A DNA stretch of 64,000 bases from Lachnospiraceae bacterium Marseille-Q4251 (GCA_018223435.1 JAGTTO010000001.1:930001-994000); one strand, 5' to 3'. Shown: positions 18,163 to 30,287, numbered from the stretch's first letter. Made by a program: numbers and translations. Notes: generated by a model not told the origin, from the letters alone.

Positions 18163-19056
18163 TTATCCTTTCACGCTTCCCATCGTAAGCCCTGTCGTAA
18201 AATATTTCTGAAGGAAGGGATAGATCAGCATCAGTGGAATGACTGAAATAAAGATCTGTGCTGCCTTCATATTCGTATCGTTGATATCCACTAACTTTGC
18301 GATCGCCTTTACATCTCCCTGCGCCAGGATTTCCGTTGTGGAAGTGACCAGAGTCTGAAGATAAGACTGAAGCGGATAATTGGTGGTATGGTTGGAATAG
18401 ATCAGGCCGTCAAACCAGGAATTCCAGTGATTGATCAGGCTGAACAAAATGATCGTTGCCAGAGACGGCTTGGATATGGGAATAAAGATCCGCCATAAAA
18501 TCTGCCACTGGCTGGCTCCGTCCAGCTTTGCCGATTCCTCCAGTTCTGACGGGATCCCGCGGAAAAAGTTCATGAGAACGATGCAGTTGAAAATAGGAAC
18601 TGCTCCCGGGATGATCAGCGCCCATACGGTATCGATCAGCTTTGTCTTGGAGACAATGTAATAAGTGGGCATCAGACCACCGTTAAAAAGCATGACCGTG
18701 AGCATATAAGCCACATAATATTTCCGGGCTTTGAACTGTCTTTCATCTTTGGATAACGGATAGGCCACCAGGATCGTCAGCAGCGTATTCAGTGGAACAC
18801 CCAGTAAAACCCTTTTAACACTCACAGAAACAGAACTCCAGAATTCTTTACTCTCCAGCACATACTGATAAGCTTTCAGTGTGAACTCCTTCGGCCAGAG
18901 AAAAACTTTATTTTCAATGATGGGCTGAGAGGCACTGAAGGAATAGGCCAGCAGATTCAAAAGCGGCACCATACAGATCAGGCATAAAAGCAGGATCACG
19001 ATCACATCCACTGCCAGAAAGACTTTTCTTCCCATCGATGTTTTTTTCCGATTCAT
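18163..19056 (-). CDS. Carbohydrate ABC transporter permease, LplC/YtcP type
   Basis: 297 aa from ATG MNRKKTSMGRKV behind GGAGGT; the frame can be read 7 codons further upstream. Six membrane segments, starting VFLAVDVIVILLLCLICMVP. The EAA-type cytoplasmic loop (LEESAKLDGASQWQILWRI) contacts the shared ATPase, which is not encoded here. Partner of the LplB-like permease upstream. Confidence 0.92.
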   Translation of the reverse strand: MNRKKTSMGRKVFLAVDVIVILLLCLICMVPLLNLLAYSFSASQPIIENKVFLWPKEFTLKAYQYVLESKEFWSSVSVSVKRVLLGVPLNTLLTILVAYPLSKDERQFKARKYYVAYMLTVMLFNGGLMPTYYIVSKTKLIDTVWALIIPGAVPIFNCIVLMNFFRGIPSELEESAKLDGASQWQILWRIFIPISKPSLATIILFSLINHWNSWFDGLIYSNHTTNYPLQSYLQTLVTSTTEILAQGDVKAIAKLVDINDTNMKAAQIFISVIPLMLIYPFLQKYFTTGLTMGSVKG

Positions 19057-19070
19057 ATGCGTTTCACCTC

Positions 19071-20009
19071 CTACCACACTTTGTATCCGGCATATTTGTC
19101 CGCCAGCTTGTAGCCGGTAAGCACAAGGATACAGGACACTACGGATTTCAAAAGACCAACGGCCGCCGACAGGGAATACTGCTGATTGATCAGTCCCAGA
19201 CGGTATACCAGCGTATCGATGATATCACCGGTTGCGTAAACAGCCGGACTGTACAGGTTAAAGATCTGGTCAAAGCCCGCATTCAGAACGCTGCCGATAG
19301 ACATGATCGTCATAAGTGCGATAAAGGGTGCAATGCCCGGCATGGTCACATGGATCGTCTGCTTGATTTTGCCGGCTCCGTCCACCATGGCCGCCTCATA
19401 AAGCGTCGGATCGATGCCGGTAAGTGCCGCCAGATAAATGATCGTGTTATAACCGAAATTTTTCCAGATATCGCTGATGATCATCGTTCCCCGGAACGTG
19501 CTGTTGCTGCCCAGAAAATAGATGGGCTCTTTGATGATATGTAAATTCACCAGAAGCGTATTCAGAAGGCCCGGTGTGGTGGAGGAGCTGCCCGGAGAAA
19601 GGAATTTGATCAGGATTCCTCCTAAAACCACCCAGGATAAAAAGTAAGGCAGGTAAGTAATGGTCTGAGCCGCCCGCTTAAACCAGCGTACCCGGATCTC
19701 ATTTAGGAGAAGGGCAAAACTGATCGGCACCACAAGATTTCCGATGATCTTTCCGATGGCAATGATCAGAGTATTACGTACCGCAGGCCAGGTGTCAGGC
19801 AAAAGCATGAGCTTCTTAAAATTGGCCAGTCCGACAAAACTGGAATGTAAAAAACCCTTCATCGGATGAAAATTCTGGAAGGCCATGAGGATTCCTGCCG
19901 GGATCGGCAGGATGTTATAGATGAACAGGAGAATGACCGGAACAAGGAGCATCAGATGGAACGCCCTGTTGTCACTTCCCTGCCGTGTCTGTTTCTTTTT
20001 CTGTTTCAT
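19071..20009 (-). CDS. Carbohydrate ABC transporter permease, LplB type
   Basis: 312 aa. Membrane protein beginning FHLMLLVPVILLFIYNILPI; EAA loop TLYEAAMVDGAGKIKQTIHV near residue 205-225. Forms the membrane channel with the LplC-like protein. Preceded by the binding-protein gene and a hairpin that probably lowers read-through. Confidence 0.92.
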   Translation of the reverse strand: MKQKKKQTRQGSDNRAFHLMLLVPVILLFIYNILPIPAGILMAFQNFHPMKGFLHSSFVGLANFKKLMLLPDTWPAVRNTLIIAIGKIIGNLVVPISFALLLNEIRVRWFKRAAQTITYLPYFLSWVVLGGILIKFLSPGSSSTTPGLLNTLLVNLHIIKEPIYFLGSNSTFRGTMIISDIWKNFGYNTIIYLAALTGIDPTLYEAAMVDGAGKIKQTIHVTMPGIAPFIALMTIMSIGSVLNAGFDQIFNLYSPAVYATGDIIDTLVYRLGLINQQYSLSAAVGLLKSVVSCILVLTGYKLADKYAGYKVW

Positions 20010-20052
20010 AGGAACCCCTTTCTGTCTCTTCGACCGGTTTTTGAGAAAAAAA

Positions 20053-20096
20053 GGGCTGTTACACCTTTTCTTTCAGTATAACAGCCTCTTTTTTCA
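20053..20096 (-). terminator. Intercistronic terminator-like hairpin after the binding-protein gene
   Basis: Minus strand: AGGCTGTTA, loop, TAACAGCCC followed by TTTTTTT. It lies between the binding protein and the permeases, where such hairpins commonly keep binding-protein levels above permease levels. Confidence 0.8.
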
Positions 20097-20109
20097 TTCA
20101 TGGCAAAGC

Positions 20110-21780
20110 TTACTTGTTACTGTCTGCCCATTCCTGCGCTTCTGCCAGGGCATCATCGCCGCCCAGTGCATGCCAGTTGGAAACCAGGCCGTCATAGCTG
20201 TCCACGGACTCGCCGGTAATGATCTTCACAATGGTCTCAATGGTGAGTTTTTTCAGCGTCGGGGAAACCTCTGCCATTTTCTCTGTCGGGATTCCCTGAT
20301 AAGCCGGAGAAATGAAACCATCCTCTTTTATCAGCTGATCAAGAGCTGCATAACCGCCGTTCGGATCACCGAATACGGTATAAAGAGCTGCACCTGAGTT
20401 CTGGGCTGCGTCTTCTGCATCCAGGGTTCCTGCTTCCTTGGCATCCACGAAAGCTTTCATGTTGGTATAGTCACTCATCTGTTCCATATTCAGTTCACTG
20501 GTATCACCGGTCTGAAGAGCTGCGGATTCTTTCTGGAAATTATCGTAGTTTTTCAGCGGAGCCAGCGTCCACATCAGACCTGACTTATAACCGGTATGCT
20601 CATTGTCTCCATAATAAGTATTGAAATCCTCTTCGTTTTCCGGATGGCAGAGTTTTTTCACACTGAGGTTCATCAGTTTGATCAGCACTTCCGGATTCTC
20701 ACACTTGGAGCTTACACAGTAAACCTGGGTAAAGCTCGGTGCAAAATAACTCTTGTTATCGCCGGTTCCTGTTCCGTCCGGAATGGGAGCTGCCGTAATG
20801 TGTGCTTCAGGAGTGCTCTTCATTGCACTGGACATGGGAACCATGCCGCCCCACATAGGTGCAAACCAGATACCACAGCGTCCTGCACCTGCTTCTTCAA
20901 AGATAGAGTTGCTGTCCATCGTGATAAAATCTCTGGTGATGGAGCCGTTCTGGTACATCTCCTGAAGAGTCGTCAGGGCTTCCTTGGCTTTCTCGGCATT
21001 TTCTCCACCCCATACAACCTTGCCGTTTCCGTCATCCATGAAAGTCATGGCATCAGAGCCGGGATAGAGACCGAAGCATTCGAAGAAACCTTCCAGCGTT
21101 CCGATGGATTTTGTCAGGACTTCCACGCCGTCCACAGCCAGACCGTATGTATCGTTCTGTCCGTTTCCGTCCGGATCATCCTCCGTAAAGGCTCTTGCCA
21201 CTTCTTTCAGCTCCTCGATCGTTGTCGGCATCTTTAATCCCAGGTTATCCAGCCAGTCCTGACGGATAAACATGACCGGAACCTCATCATAACCGTTACC
21301 CATCATGGGAAGACCGTAGATTTTTCCATCCAGCGTGAGGGCATTCATGCTCTGTCCGCCGTCCACACCTACATATTCTTTCAGTTCATCAGAAGCATAC
21401 TTTTCATAAAGCTCCGTGATATCTGCGATCACACCTGTCTGCGCATAATTCACATAATCCGTAGCATCCATGCTGATGATATCCGGATAATCGCCGGACA
21501 TGATTGCTGTGGAAAGCTTGGTCTGTGCCTGAGAACTGTCCACTTCATAAATGACATCCGGGATGATGTTATGGGATTTATACAGGTTCACCCAGTCATT
21601 ATTGCTGGAATCCTGTCCTGATTTCCAGGAAAAATCCTTCCCCCAGGAATACCCGATCTTGATCGTTACCGGTTCCTCAAACCCGTACAGGTCCTCATCT
21701 GCCTTTGCCGTTCCTGCCGCTCCGAGTACGGTGCTTAAAACCATGGATGCCATCAGTGCCATCATCATTTTCTTTTTCAT
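20110..21780 (-). CDS. Extracellular carbohydrate-binding protein, LplA type
   Basis: 556 aa from MKKKMMMALMASMVLS with AAGGAGG upstream; the open frame starts 24 codons earlier. N-terminal signal peptide ends near GAAGTAKADED; no clear lipobox cysteine, which is unusual for a Gram-positive binding protein. Family 1 solute-binding features: IISMDATDYVNYAQTGVIAD and GKIYGLPMMGNGYDEVPVMF. It captures the oligosaccharide handled by the GH78 and GH35 enzymes. Likely induced by YesN. Confidence 0.9.
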   Translation of the reverse strand: MKKKMMMALMASMVLSTVLGAAGTAKADEDLYGFEEPVTIKIGYSWGKDFSWKSGQDSSNNDWVNLYKSHNIIPDVIYEVDSSQAQTKLSTAIMSGDYPDIISMDATDYVNYAQTGVIADITELYEKYASDELKEYVGVDGGQSMNALTLDGKIYGLPMMGNGYDEVPVMFIRQDWLDNLGLKMPTTIEELKEVARAFTEDDPDGNGQNDTYGLAVDGVEVLTKSIGTLEGFFECFGLYPGSDAMTFMDDGNGKVVWGGENAEKAKEALTTLQEMYQNGSITRDFITMDSNSIFEEAGAGRCGIWFAPMWGGMVPMSSAMKSTPEAHITAAPIPDGTGTGDNKSYFAPSFTQVYCVSSKCENPEVLIKLMNLSVKKLCHPENEEDFNTYYGDNEHTGYKSGLMWTLAPLKNYDNFQKESAALQTGDTSELNMEQMSDYTNMKAFVDAKEAGTLDAEDAAQNSGAALYTVFGDPNGGYAALDQLIKEDGFISPAYQGIPTEKMAEVSPTLKKLTIETIVKIITGESVDSYDGLVSNWHALGGDDALAEAQEWADSNK

Positions 21781-21816
21781 ACCGTAAACCTCCTTGTGTT
21801 TGTTTTTGATGCTTTT

Positions 21817-21845
21817 ATTATACAGGCAGGTTTCTCCAGTTTCCA
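21817..21845 (-). promoter_or_regulatory. Promoter of the glycan operon, weak -35
   Basis: Minus strand: TATAAT at 21822-21817, 17-base spacer, TGGAAA at 21845-21840. A perfect -10 with a poor -35 fits an activator-dependent promoter, here presumably the AraC-type YesN encoded upstream. Confidence 0.6.
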
Positions 21846-21875
21846 TGTGCATGATTTTACTTTTGGTTCATTTCA

Positions 21876-23480
21876 TTACTTCTTCTGCTCCCGGTACTCA
21901 TTCGGTGACATTCCCATGCAGGCACGGAACGTCCGCGAAAAGGAATGTGAAGACTGATAACCTGCTTTTTTCGCGATGGTCTGGACTTTTTCCCCGGTAC
22001 ACAAGAGAAGCTGTCTGGACAGTTCCATTCGTTTTCTCAGGATAAATTCCGATAACCCGATGCCGTATTTCTGTTTGAAGATCCGCGAAAGATAGCTGGA
22101 GTTAAAACCGCTCACCGCCGCCAGCTGGGTCAGTGTCAGATCTCCTGCCAGATTTTCCTCTATGTAAGCAGTCAGTTTTTCAAGAGAACGGTCGGAAAGA
22201 CTCTCATCCGTCCCTTCGCCTTCCTCAAAAATGACATCGGAGAGGTCATAGAGATAACTTCCCGCCTCCGCCCAGGAGCCGTACTCATTAAAATTCATAA
22301 GCTTGTAAAGACCAATGCGGAAGGCCAGTTTTTCACTGATCCCCTGCTCGTTGATGTACTGCATCATAAGAACGGAGACCGAATAATAGAGCTCCAGGGC
22401 ATTCATATCGTGCATGCTCTCAAACTGGTTCAGGCGGCTGACGATCTCGCCCAGGATCAGATAGTAGTTCTCTCTTTGGCCATTTTTCAGATAGAGTTTC
22501 AACAATTCCATCTGTTTGCCTTTTTCCTGCAGCTTTGTTGTCTCCATCTCTGTCTTCAGGATTTCTGCATGAGCGATAAGACTTCCCTCACCAGTCATAT
22601 TTACAGACATGAGCTGGCGAAGTTCCAAAAGCTTTGCATTGAAGGCGGAAATTGTCACAGGTTCTGAGGACATAATGGCCGAAAAACTCATATCCGCCGT
22701 ATTTTCCAGTGTTTCCTGTGCATATTCCAGTGCACCCTGGATCACGGTAAAGAGCCGGTTTGTTTCCGTTTCTTCCTGCTTCAGCTGCGTCATGAGCATA
22801 AGGAAATCCTGCTCCATCCCAAAAAACAGCTTCCGCACAGTGGCAGGTACATACTGATCAAAAGCGGAAAAGAGATTTTCCAGCATTTCTTCCTGTGTCA
22901 GGTCTGCCTGGTCCCTACGCTCCGGCCGGATCAGGGTGCAGAGCATAGGCTTCGTAAGATCCAGAGAAAAGTTTCCCTCTTTCTCCCATTTCTTTGGAAG
23001 CTCTCCTTTCTTTCTCAGGCTTTCCAGCAGTTCCCGGAAATTCTCCCTTTCCACGCAGTACTTCATCCACTGGTCCTGACGGAGCTCTTCTTTCCGGCGT
23101 GTCATCTGGCGGAGCTCTTCGAAAGCCTCCTCCACCGTGGCTTTGATAACCTTCTCTTCTTCGCTTTTCAGGATGTATTTTACATCTTTATCCTGGCTTA
23201 CCCGGTAAATATCCTCAAACTGTGGATAAGCAGTGAGAAAGATCACCTTGCAGGCCGGCCAGTTTTCCCGGATCCGGTCGTAAAGTTCCATTCCGGTCAT
23301 GCCCGGCATCTTGATGTCTGTCAGCACCACATCAAAACGGATCCTGTTCAGAAGTTCCAGCGCCTCTTTCCCGGAAACAGCCGTGTGAACCTCCAGTTCC
23401 TCTTTCAGATCATACTGGAACATCTCCTCCAGCCAGTAAACATTATCGATCTCATCATCCACGATCAGCAAACGGTACAT
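21876..23480 (-). CDS. Response regulator with AraC output domain, YesN family
   Basis: 534 aa. Receiver domain at the N-terminus (LLIVDDEID; phospho-acceptor aspartate in VVLTDIKMPGMTG), a long middle region, and two AraC helix-turn-helix motifs at the C-terminus (LTLTQLAAVSGFNSSYLSRI, then FKQKYGIGLSEFI and GYQSSHSFSRTF). Activates the downstream transport and hydrolase genes on signal from the adjacent YesM-like kinase, whose 3' end it overlaps by 26 bases. Confidence 0.92.
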   Translation of the reverse strand: MYRLLIVDDEIDNVYWLEEMFQYDLKEELEVHTAVSGKEALELLNRIRFDVVLTDIKMPGMTGMELYDRIRENWPACKVIFLTAYPQFEDIYRVSQDKDVKYILKSEEEKVIKATVEEAFEELRQMTRRKEELRQDQWMKYCVERENFRELLESLRKKGELPKKWEKEGNFSLDLTKPMLCTLIRPERRDQADLTQEEMLENLFSAFDQYVPATVRKLFFGMEQDFLMLMTQLKQEETETNRLFTVIQGALEYAQETLENTADMSFSAIMSSEPVTISAFNAKLLELRQLMSVNMTGEGSLIAHAEILKTEMETTKLQEKGKQMELLKLYLKNGQRENYYLILGEIVSRLNQFESMHDMNALELYYSVSVLMMQYINEQGISEKLAFRIGLYKLMNFNEYGSWAEAGSYLYDLSDVIFEEGEGTDESLSDRSLEKLTAYIEENLAGDLTLTQLAAVSGFNSSYLSRIFKQKYGIGLSEFILRKRMELSRQLLLCTGEKVQTIAKKAGYQSSHSFSRTFRACMGMSPNEYREQKK

Positions 23481-25215
23481 CTTTTCCTTCTCCTTCCAGA
23501 CAAATAGTCACACAGGTCCCGCCAAAAACACTTCTCCTTATCTCCAGGCCGGCCCTTCCGCCGTAATAGAGCTGAAGCCGCCGGTGAATGTTGATCATTC
23601 CTGTGACCTCACCCTTTTCATTGGCTCCCTTCTGCAGGCTCTCCCTCATCTTTTCCAGAACTTCTTCTGTCACACTGCCATTGTCCTCCGAATGAATGTA
23701 AAAACGTCCATCCTTCTCTTCATAGGAAACCGCCAGAAGTCCGTTTTCTTCCTTATCCCCAAGACCGTACTCCAAAGCATTTTCCAGCAAAGGCTGTATA
23801 ATCAGCCTTGGAACTTTGAGTTTCTGCATCTCTTCCGGCAGCTCTGCCAGCCGGATCTCCATTCTGGCAGCAAAACGGGATGCCTGGATCCTGGCATAAC
23901 AGTAAGCGTGATCCACTTCCTGCGAAAGTTCTACATAATCCTGAGCATTTCTCGTAAGATACCGGAAATACCTTCCCAGAAGCTCGGTGAGCTCCTCAGC
24001 GCTTTCGTATTCTTCCCGGTAAATCTTGCTCCGGATGGAAAATAGGCTGTTATAAAGGAAATGCGGGTTGATCTGCTCCTGCAGCTGCTTTAATTCCGCC
24101 CTCTGCTTCAGTTCCTTCTGTTCATAGACTTCCTGGATCAGATCCTGTATCCGGTCCTCCATCTCATTAAAGCCTTCATAAAGATAGGCAAATTCACTGT
24201 TATTCTTTTCCTCAATATGCTCCTGGAAATTTCCTTTTTTCACCCGGTTGAACGCCCCGAGAAGATGCTGCATGGGCGTATGGATGAGACGCTGCGTGTA
24301 AAGAATAAAGATCACCGTGATCGCCAGTATGATCAGCCAGGCTGCAAGGATAAAAGTTTTCATCCGATTAATCTTATACATGATCGGTGCTTCCTTGGAA
24401 TACTGAACAAAGGTTCCAAGTGACGGAGATTCCTTCGTGATGACAAGATAAGATTCCGAACCGATTTTTACCCGCTGGGTTTCCTCATAAATCCCGGTTT
24501 CGTCTTTTTTCAGAAGTGAAAGGATATTGCTTCCCAGATACTCCGCACTGGTTCCCGTATCCAGGATCACGGAAGCATCCCGGTAAAAGAAAGCGCCGCT
24601 GGTCTCATCCTTGATCATCGTCTGCATCGTCTTCTGAATCTCTTCCCTGGAAAGGATGATACTCACAATATGGGAAGGGTAATTCTGCGTGCTGATGCTA
24701 TGTCGGTCCGCTTCCAAAAAATACATGCCGTTCTCATTGATATGAAGCCCTGAGACATTGTCCTGCATATAATCATCCAGAAGCGCCCAGTCCTCCTCGT
24801 TCTGCATACGGCCGGCCGAGGACGGCGTTATCATATAATTGGTATTGGGAATAAAAAGATAGATATTTTGGATCAGATTGCTGCAGCCCTGGATCGCCTG
24901 CAGACGTTCTTCGAGAGACAGAAGGGCGTCTCTCCGCTCATAGTCAGAAAGGCTGCTCCTCTCCTCCATCAGAAAAACAAGCCGCCTGTCATAAAAGAAA
25001 TTGATTTCCAGATTATAAATATTTTCCAGCTGAGCATCCAGAGTCTCCAGGTAATACTCGGACTGTGCGTTCATTCTGTCATAAACCTCTTCTCTGGCTA
25101 GCTGAAACGCATTCAGAAAAATAGCGGTCATAACCAGCACGATAATCGCATTTCCCAGTGCAAAACAGATCAGCTGTTTCACAAAAATAGAATGGATCCC
25201 AAATCGTTCTTTCAC
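23455..25215 (-). CDS. Sensor histidine kinase, YesM family
   Basis: 586 aa. Membrane segment near residues 10-35 (LICFALGNAIIVLVMTAIFL), extracellular sensor, second segment near 285-305, HAMP linker, His_kinase domain with QINPHFLYNSLFSIRS (phospho-accepting histidine) and HATPase_c with IIQPLLENALEYGLG. It detects an extracellular sugar signal, presumed to be the polymer cleaved by the locus. Translationally coupled to yesN. Confidence 0.92.
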   Translation of the reverse strand: MKERFGIHSIFVKQLICFALGNAIIVLVMTAIFLNAFQLAREEVYDRMNAQSEYYLETLDAQLENIYNLEINFFYDRRLVFLMEERSSLSDYERRDALLSLEERLQAIQGCSNLIQNIYLFIPNTNYMITPSSAGRMQNEEDWALLDDYMQDNVSGLHINENGMYFLEADRHSISTQNYPSHIVSIILSREEIQKTMQTMIKDETSGAFFYRDASVILDTGTSAEYLGSNILSLLKKDETGIYEETQRVKIGSESYLVITKESPSLGTFVQYSKEAPIMYKINRMKTFILAAWLIILAITVIFILYTQRLIHTPMQHLLGAFNRVKKGNFQEHIEEKNNSEFAYLYEGFNEMEDRIQDLIQEVYEQKELKQRAELKQLQEQINPHFLYNSLFSIRSKIYREEYESAEELTELLGRYFRYLTRNAQDYVELSQEVDHAYCYARIQASRFAARMEIRLAELPEEMQKLKVPRLIIQPLLENALEYGLGDKEENGLLAVSYEEKDGRFYIHSEDNGSVTEEVLEKMRESLQKGANEKGEVTGMINIHRRLQLYYGGRAGLEIRRSVFGGTCVTICLEGEGKDVPFADRG

Positions 25216-25264
25216 TCATACTCCCCCTTTTCCAGAATTGTAACACGCCCCCTTTCCTCATACA

Positions 25265-25314
25265 AGTGAAAAAACTCCCTCCCGCCGGATCCTTTCCTGC
25301 GGGAGAGAGTTCTG
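25265..25314 (-). terminator. Terminator of the hrcA-grpE-dnaK-dnaJ operon
   Basis: Minus strand: GAACTCTCTCCCGC, loop, GCGGGAGGGAGTTTTTTC, just after the dnaJ stop. Confidence 0.9.
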
Positions 25315-25315
25315 T

Positions 25316-26533
25316 TTATTCATCTCTGTCTTCAAAGGTTTCTTTCAGTTTCTCAAAGCCTTCTTTGAAAATGCCTTTTTTCTTTGTTTTTTCTTTCTCC
25401 TTTGCCGGAGCAGAGGATTCTGTACTCTGATTCAGAGAATTGCCGGTTTCCAGATCAAATCTGCGAAGCGCTTCTTTTGCCTCTTCATTCAGCTTTGCGG
25501 GCACCTGAACGACCAGGGTGACATAGTGGTCGCCGCGGATCGCTTTGTTTCTGAGAGAAGGCACACCTTTTCCTCTCAAACGCACCTTGGTATCGGTCTG
25601 TGTACCCGGTTTTACCGTGTACAGCACATCGCCGTCTACCGTCTTGATCCGCACATCACCGCCCAGCGCTGCCTGTGCAAAGGAAATGGGTGCTGTGGAG
25701 AAGATATTCATATCCTGACGCTGGAAGATCGGGTGGCGCTGTACGTTCACTTCCACCAGAAGATCTCCTCTGGGACCTCCGTTGACACCCGGCTCACCTT
25801 TTTCACGGATCCGGATACTCTGACCGTCATCGATACCGGCCGGGATCGTTACTGCGATCTTCTTGCGGCTGCTAGTATACCCCGCACCACGACAGTTCGG
25901 ACACTTCTCTTTCACGATCTTACCGGTACCGCCGCAGTCCGGGCAGGTCTGTACATTTCGAACCATCCCGAAAAGAGACTGCTGCGTATAGACCACCTGG
26001 CCTTTGCCGCCACATTTCGGACAGGTTTCCGGCGTCGTTCCGGGCTTGGCTCCTGTTCCATGACAGGTGGTACATTCATCCTTCAGATTCAGCTCCAGCT
26101 GTTTCTCACAGCCGAAAACAGCTTCCTCAAAGGTGATCGTCACGCTGGCGCGTAAATTGGCTCCTTTCATCGGACCGTTGTTCGCTGCCCTGCGGCTGCG
26201 TCCACCGCCTCCGAAAAGATCTCCGAAAATATCTCCAAAGATATCTCCCATATCACCGCCATTGAAATCAAAGCCGCCAAAGCCGCCGGCTCCGCCGCCC
26301 TGCTCAAATGCTGCATGACCAAACTGATCATACTGTCTTCTCTTTTCGGCATCGCTCAAGATCGCATATGCTTCGGAAGCCTCTTTAAACTTTTTCTCAG
26401 CTTCCTTGTCACCCGGGTTCATGTCCGGATGGTATTTCTTTGCCAGCTGCCGGTATGCTTTTTTTATGGTAGCCTCATCTGCGTTCTTATCAACGCCAAG
26501 GACTTCATAATAATCGCGTTTGCTCTCTGCCAT
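25316..26533 (-). CDS. dnaJ: Chaperone protein DnaJ
   Basis: 405 aa from [17 protein letters not shown] behind GGAGGAG. J domain with HPD motif ([10 protein letters not shown]), Gly/Phe-rich linker ([16 protein letters not shown]), four CxxCxGxG zinc repeats ([32 protein letters not shown]) and the C-terminal substrate domain. Stimulates DnaK ATPase. The C-terminus carries an extra lysine/glutamate tail after residue 380. Confidence 0.97.
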   Translation of the reverse strand: MAESKRDYYEVLGVDKNADEATIKKAYRQLAKKYHPDMNPGDKEAEKKFKEASEAYAILSDAEKRRQYDQFGHAAFEQGGGAGGFGGFDFNGGDMGDIFGDIFGDLFGGGGRSRRAANNGPMKGANLRASVTITFEEAVFGCEKQLELNLKDECTTCHGTGAKPGTTPETCPKCGGKGQVVYTQQSLFGMVRNVQTCPDCGGTGKIVKEKCPNCRGAGYTSSRKKIAVTIPAGIDDGQSIRIREKGEPGVNGGPRGDLLVEVNVQRHPIFQRQDMNIFSTAPISFAQAALGGDVRIKTVDGDVLYTVKPGTQTDTKVRLRGKGVPSLRNKAIRGDHYVTLVVQVPAKLNEEAKEALRRFDLETGNSLNQSTESSAPAKEKEKTKKKGIFKEGFEKLKETFEDRDE

Positions 26534-26669
26534 TTTTCTCCTCCATTCCATGTGCCGCGAAAAAACAGCAGATTCGGCACATCAGGCTCTTCTTCTTGCT
26601 TCTTTATAAAACCACAAACGGGGGGACGGCTCTCACCCTCCCCCGATCTGTGTTACATCCTGTATGATT

Positions 26670-28556
<1,887 letters not shown>

Positions 28557-28623
28557 TTATTTGCTTATTGTCTATATCTGAAATCCGCTTTTCGCGGATG
28601 AACCTGGATGAATCAGACATCCA

Positions 28624-29241
28624 TCAGTTGGCTACCTTTACCATACTGTGGCGTACCACGGAATCGTGATACATGTAGCCTTTCTGAAATTCCTCTATTA
28701 CTATATTTTCGCCCTGTTCGTCATCCTCCACATGCATCACTGCATTATGGAAATTCGGATCAAAGGGCTGGCCGACAGCCTCGATGGGTTTTACTCCCAG
28801 CTCATCGAATACGGTGAGCAACTGTTTGTAAACCTTATCCACACCGGCCACGAAGGGGTCTTCCTTCTGATCTTCGGGAACAGATGCAAGGCCGCGCTCG
28901 AAGTTGTCAACCACCGGAAGCAGTTTCTCAACCACGCTTTTTGCACCCATCTCAAACATTCCGGATTTTTCTTTCTCGGTCCGTTTGCGGAAGTTATCAA
29001 ACTCAGCCATCTGGCGTCTCAGTTTATCGGTAAGATCCTCAATCTGAGTATCTTTTTTGTCTTTCTTTTTCTTTCCAAAGAAGCCTTTTTTCTCTGAAAC
29101 ATTTTCCTCTTCGGTCTCTGTTCCCTCCGCATGTTCTGCCTGCTTCTCAGTCTCTTCTGCGGTCTCCTCTCTGGTTGTCTTTTCTTCCTCAGAAGCTTTT
29201 ACTTCTTCGGAATCCATTGTTTTCTTTGTTTCCTCAGCCAC
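28624..29241 (-). CDS. grpE: Nucleotide exchange factor GrpE
   Basis: 205 aa. A long acidic, coiled-coil N-terminus (many Glu/Lys, about residues 1-70) precedes the GrpE core: LRRQMAEFDNFRKRTEKEK, VVEKLLPVVDNFERGL, then PFDPNFHNAVMHVEDD. Releases ADP from DnaK. Start is probably GTG at 29241, close to the hrcA stop. Confidence 0.95.
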   Translation of the reverse strand: MAEETKKTMDSEEVKASEEEKTTREETAEETEKQAEHAEGTETEEENVSEKKGFFGKKKKDKKDTQIEDLTDKLRRQMAEFDNFRKRTEKEKSGMFEMGAKSVVEKLLPVVDNFERGLASVPEDQKEDPFVAGVDKVYKQLLTVFDELGVKPIEAVGQPFDPNFHNAVMHVEDDEQGENIVIEEFQKGYMYHDSVVRHSMVKVAN

Positions 29242-29246
29242 GTTTG

Positions 29247-30287
29247 TTACCGCCCTTCTTTGTTCTTATTAAAAATCAGATCCAGCTGATTGGTCAGCGT
29301 TTTCAGATTGTCAACCACTTTTTCGTAATCCATTCGCTTCGGTCCTACGATGCCGATCGTACCTCTCATGCCTTCGCCCAGCTCATAGGTAGTAGTTACC
29401 ACGCTGCAGTCCTTCATGGTCTGCCCCGGCGTCTCATTGCCGATGTAAACCTGGATGCCGGTATCCTCGCCGTCCTTCATGTCTTCCATGAGGCTTGCGA
29501 GCTGCTGCTTATCCTCAAAGGCACTGATGAGAGCGCTGGCCTTCGTGCTGTCCGCCAGCTCCGGGTACTTGAAAATGTTCGTCGTACCGCTGGTGTAAAC
29601 CTCCAGGTCGTCATCCATCTGAATGGCCTCTGCCACCGCATCCAGCACGCTGTTGATAACCTCACTATGGATGCCCGCCTGCTCTTTCAGCTTGGCGATG
29701 GTGGAAAGATTGATCTCTTCCATCGTCAGGCCGTTCAGGCTGGTGTTCAGCAGAATGTTCAGCTTCAGGATCGTCTCATTGTCCAAGCCGTGGCTGATGG
29801 GAATGACTTTGTTCTTCACCACATTGCCTTCCGCTACCACAACCGCCAACAGCTGATCTTCGCTGATCACCGACAGCTGGATGAATTTCAGCTTCGTCCG
29901 GTGATACTGAGGCGAGGTAATCATGGTGGCGTAGTTGGTATTGGCTGCCAAGACCTTGGCCATCTGCTTTAATACCAGTTCCATCTTGTCCTGCCGCTGG
30001 ATCATGAGCTCCTTCATCTCGGTGACTTCCTGCTCCTTCTCCTTCATGAGCTGATCGACGTAAAACCGATAACCCATATCGGAGGGAATCCGTCCTGCCG
30101 AGGTGTGAGGCTGAATGATGTAACCCATCTCCTCGAGATCCGACATTTCATTACGAATGGTTGCGGAGCTTAACCCCAAGTCTGCATATTTGGAAATCGT
30201 TCTGGAACCTACCGGCTCTCCCGTTTCCAGATAGTTCTGGATAATCGCATGTAGGATTTTCTGCTTGCGCTCATCAAGTTCCTGCAT
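29247..30287 (-). CDS. hrcA: Heat-inducible transcription repressor HrcA
   Basis: 346 aa from ATG MQELDERKQKILHAI; a TTG two codons upstream is an alternative. N-terminal winged helix (GEPVGSRTISKYADLGLSSA, then TIRNEMSDLEEMGYI), a dimerisation core and GAF-like domain. Binds the CIRCE operator upstream and is expected to repress its own operon, being kept active by GroEL in studied species. First gene of hrcA-grpE-dnaK-dnaJ. Confidence 0.96.
   Translation of the reverse strand: MQELDERKQKILHAIIQNYLETGEPVGSRTISKYADLGLSSATIRNEMSDLEEMGYIIQPHTSAGRIPSDMGYRFYVDQLMKEKEQEVTEMKELMIQRQDKMELVLKQMAKVLAANTNYATMITSPQYHRTKLKFIQLSVISEDQLLAVVVAEGNVVKNKVIPISHGLDNETILKLNILLNTSLNGLTMEEINLSTIAKLKEQAGIHSEVINSVLDAVAEAIQMDDDLEVYTSGTTNIFKYPELADSTKASALISAFEDKQQLASLMEDMKDGEDTGIQVYIGNETPGQTMKDCSVVTTTYELGEGMRGTIGIVGPKRMDYEKVVDNLKTLTNQLDLIFNKNKEGR

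Noticed and set aside
13304..25215. Glycan locus as a recombinase-borne mobile element
   Set aside because: No recombinase, attachment repeats or split gene at its edges; it is better described as an accessory locus.
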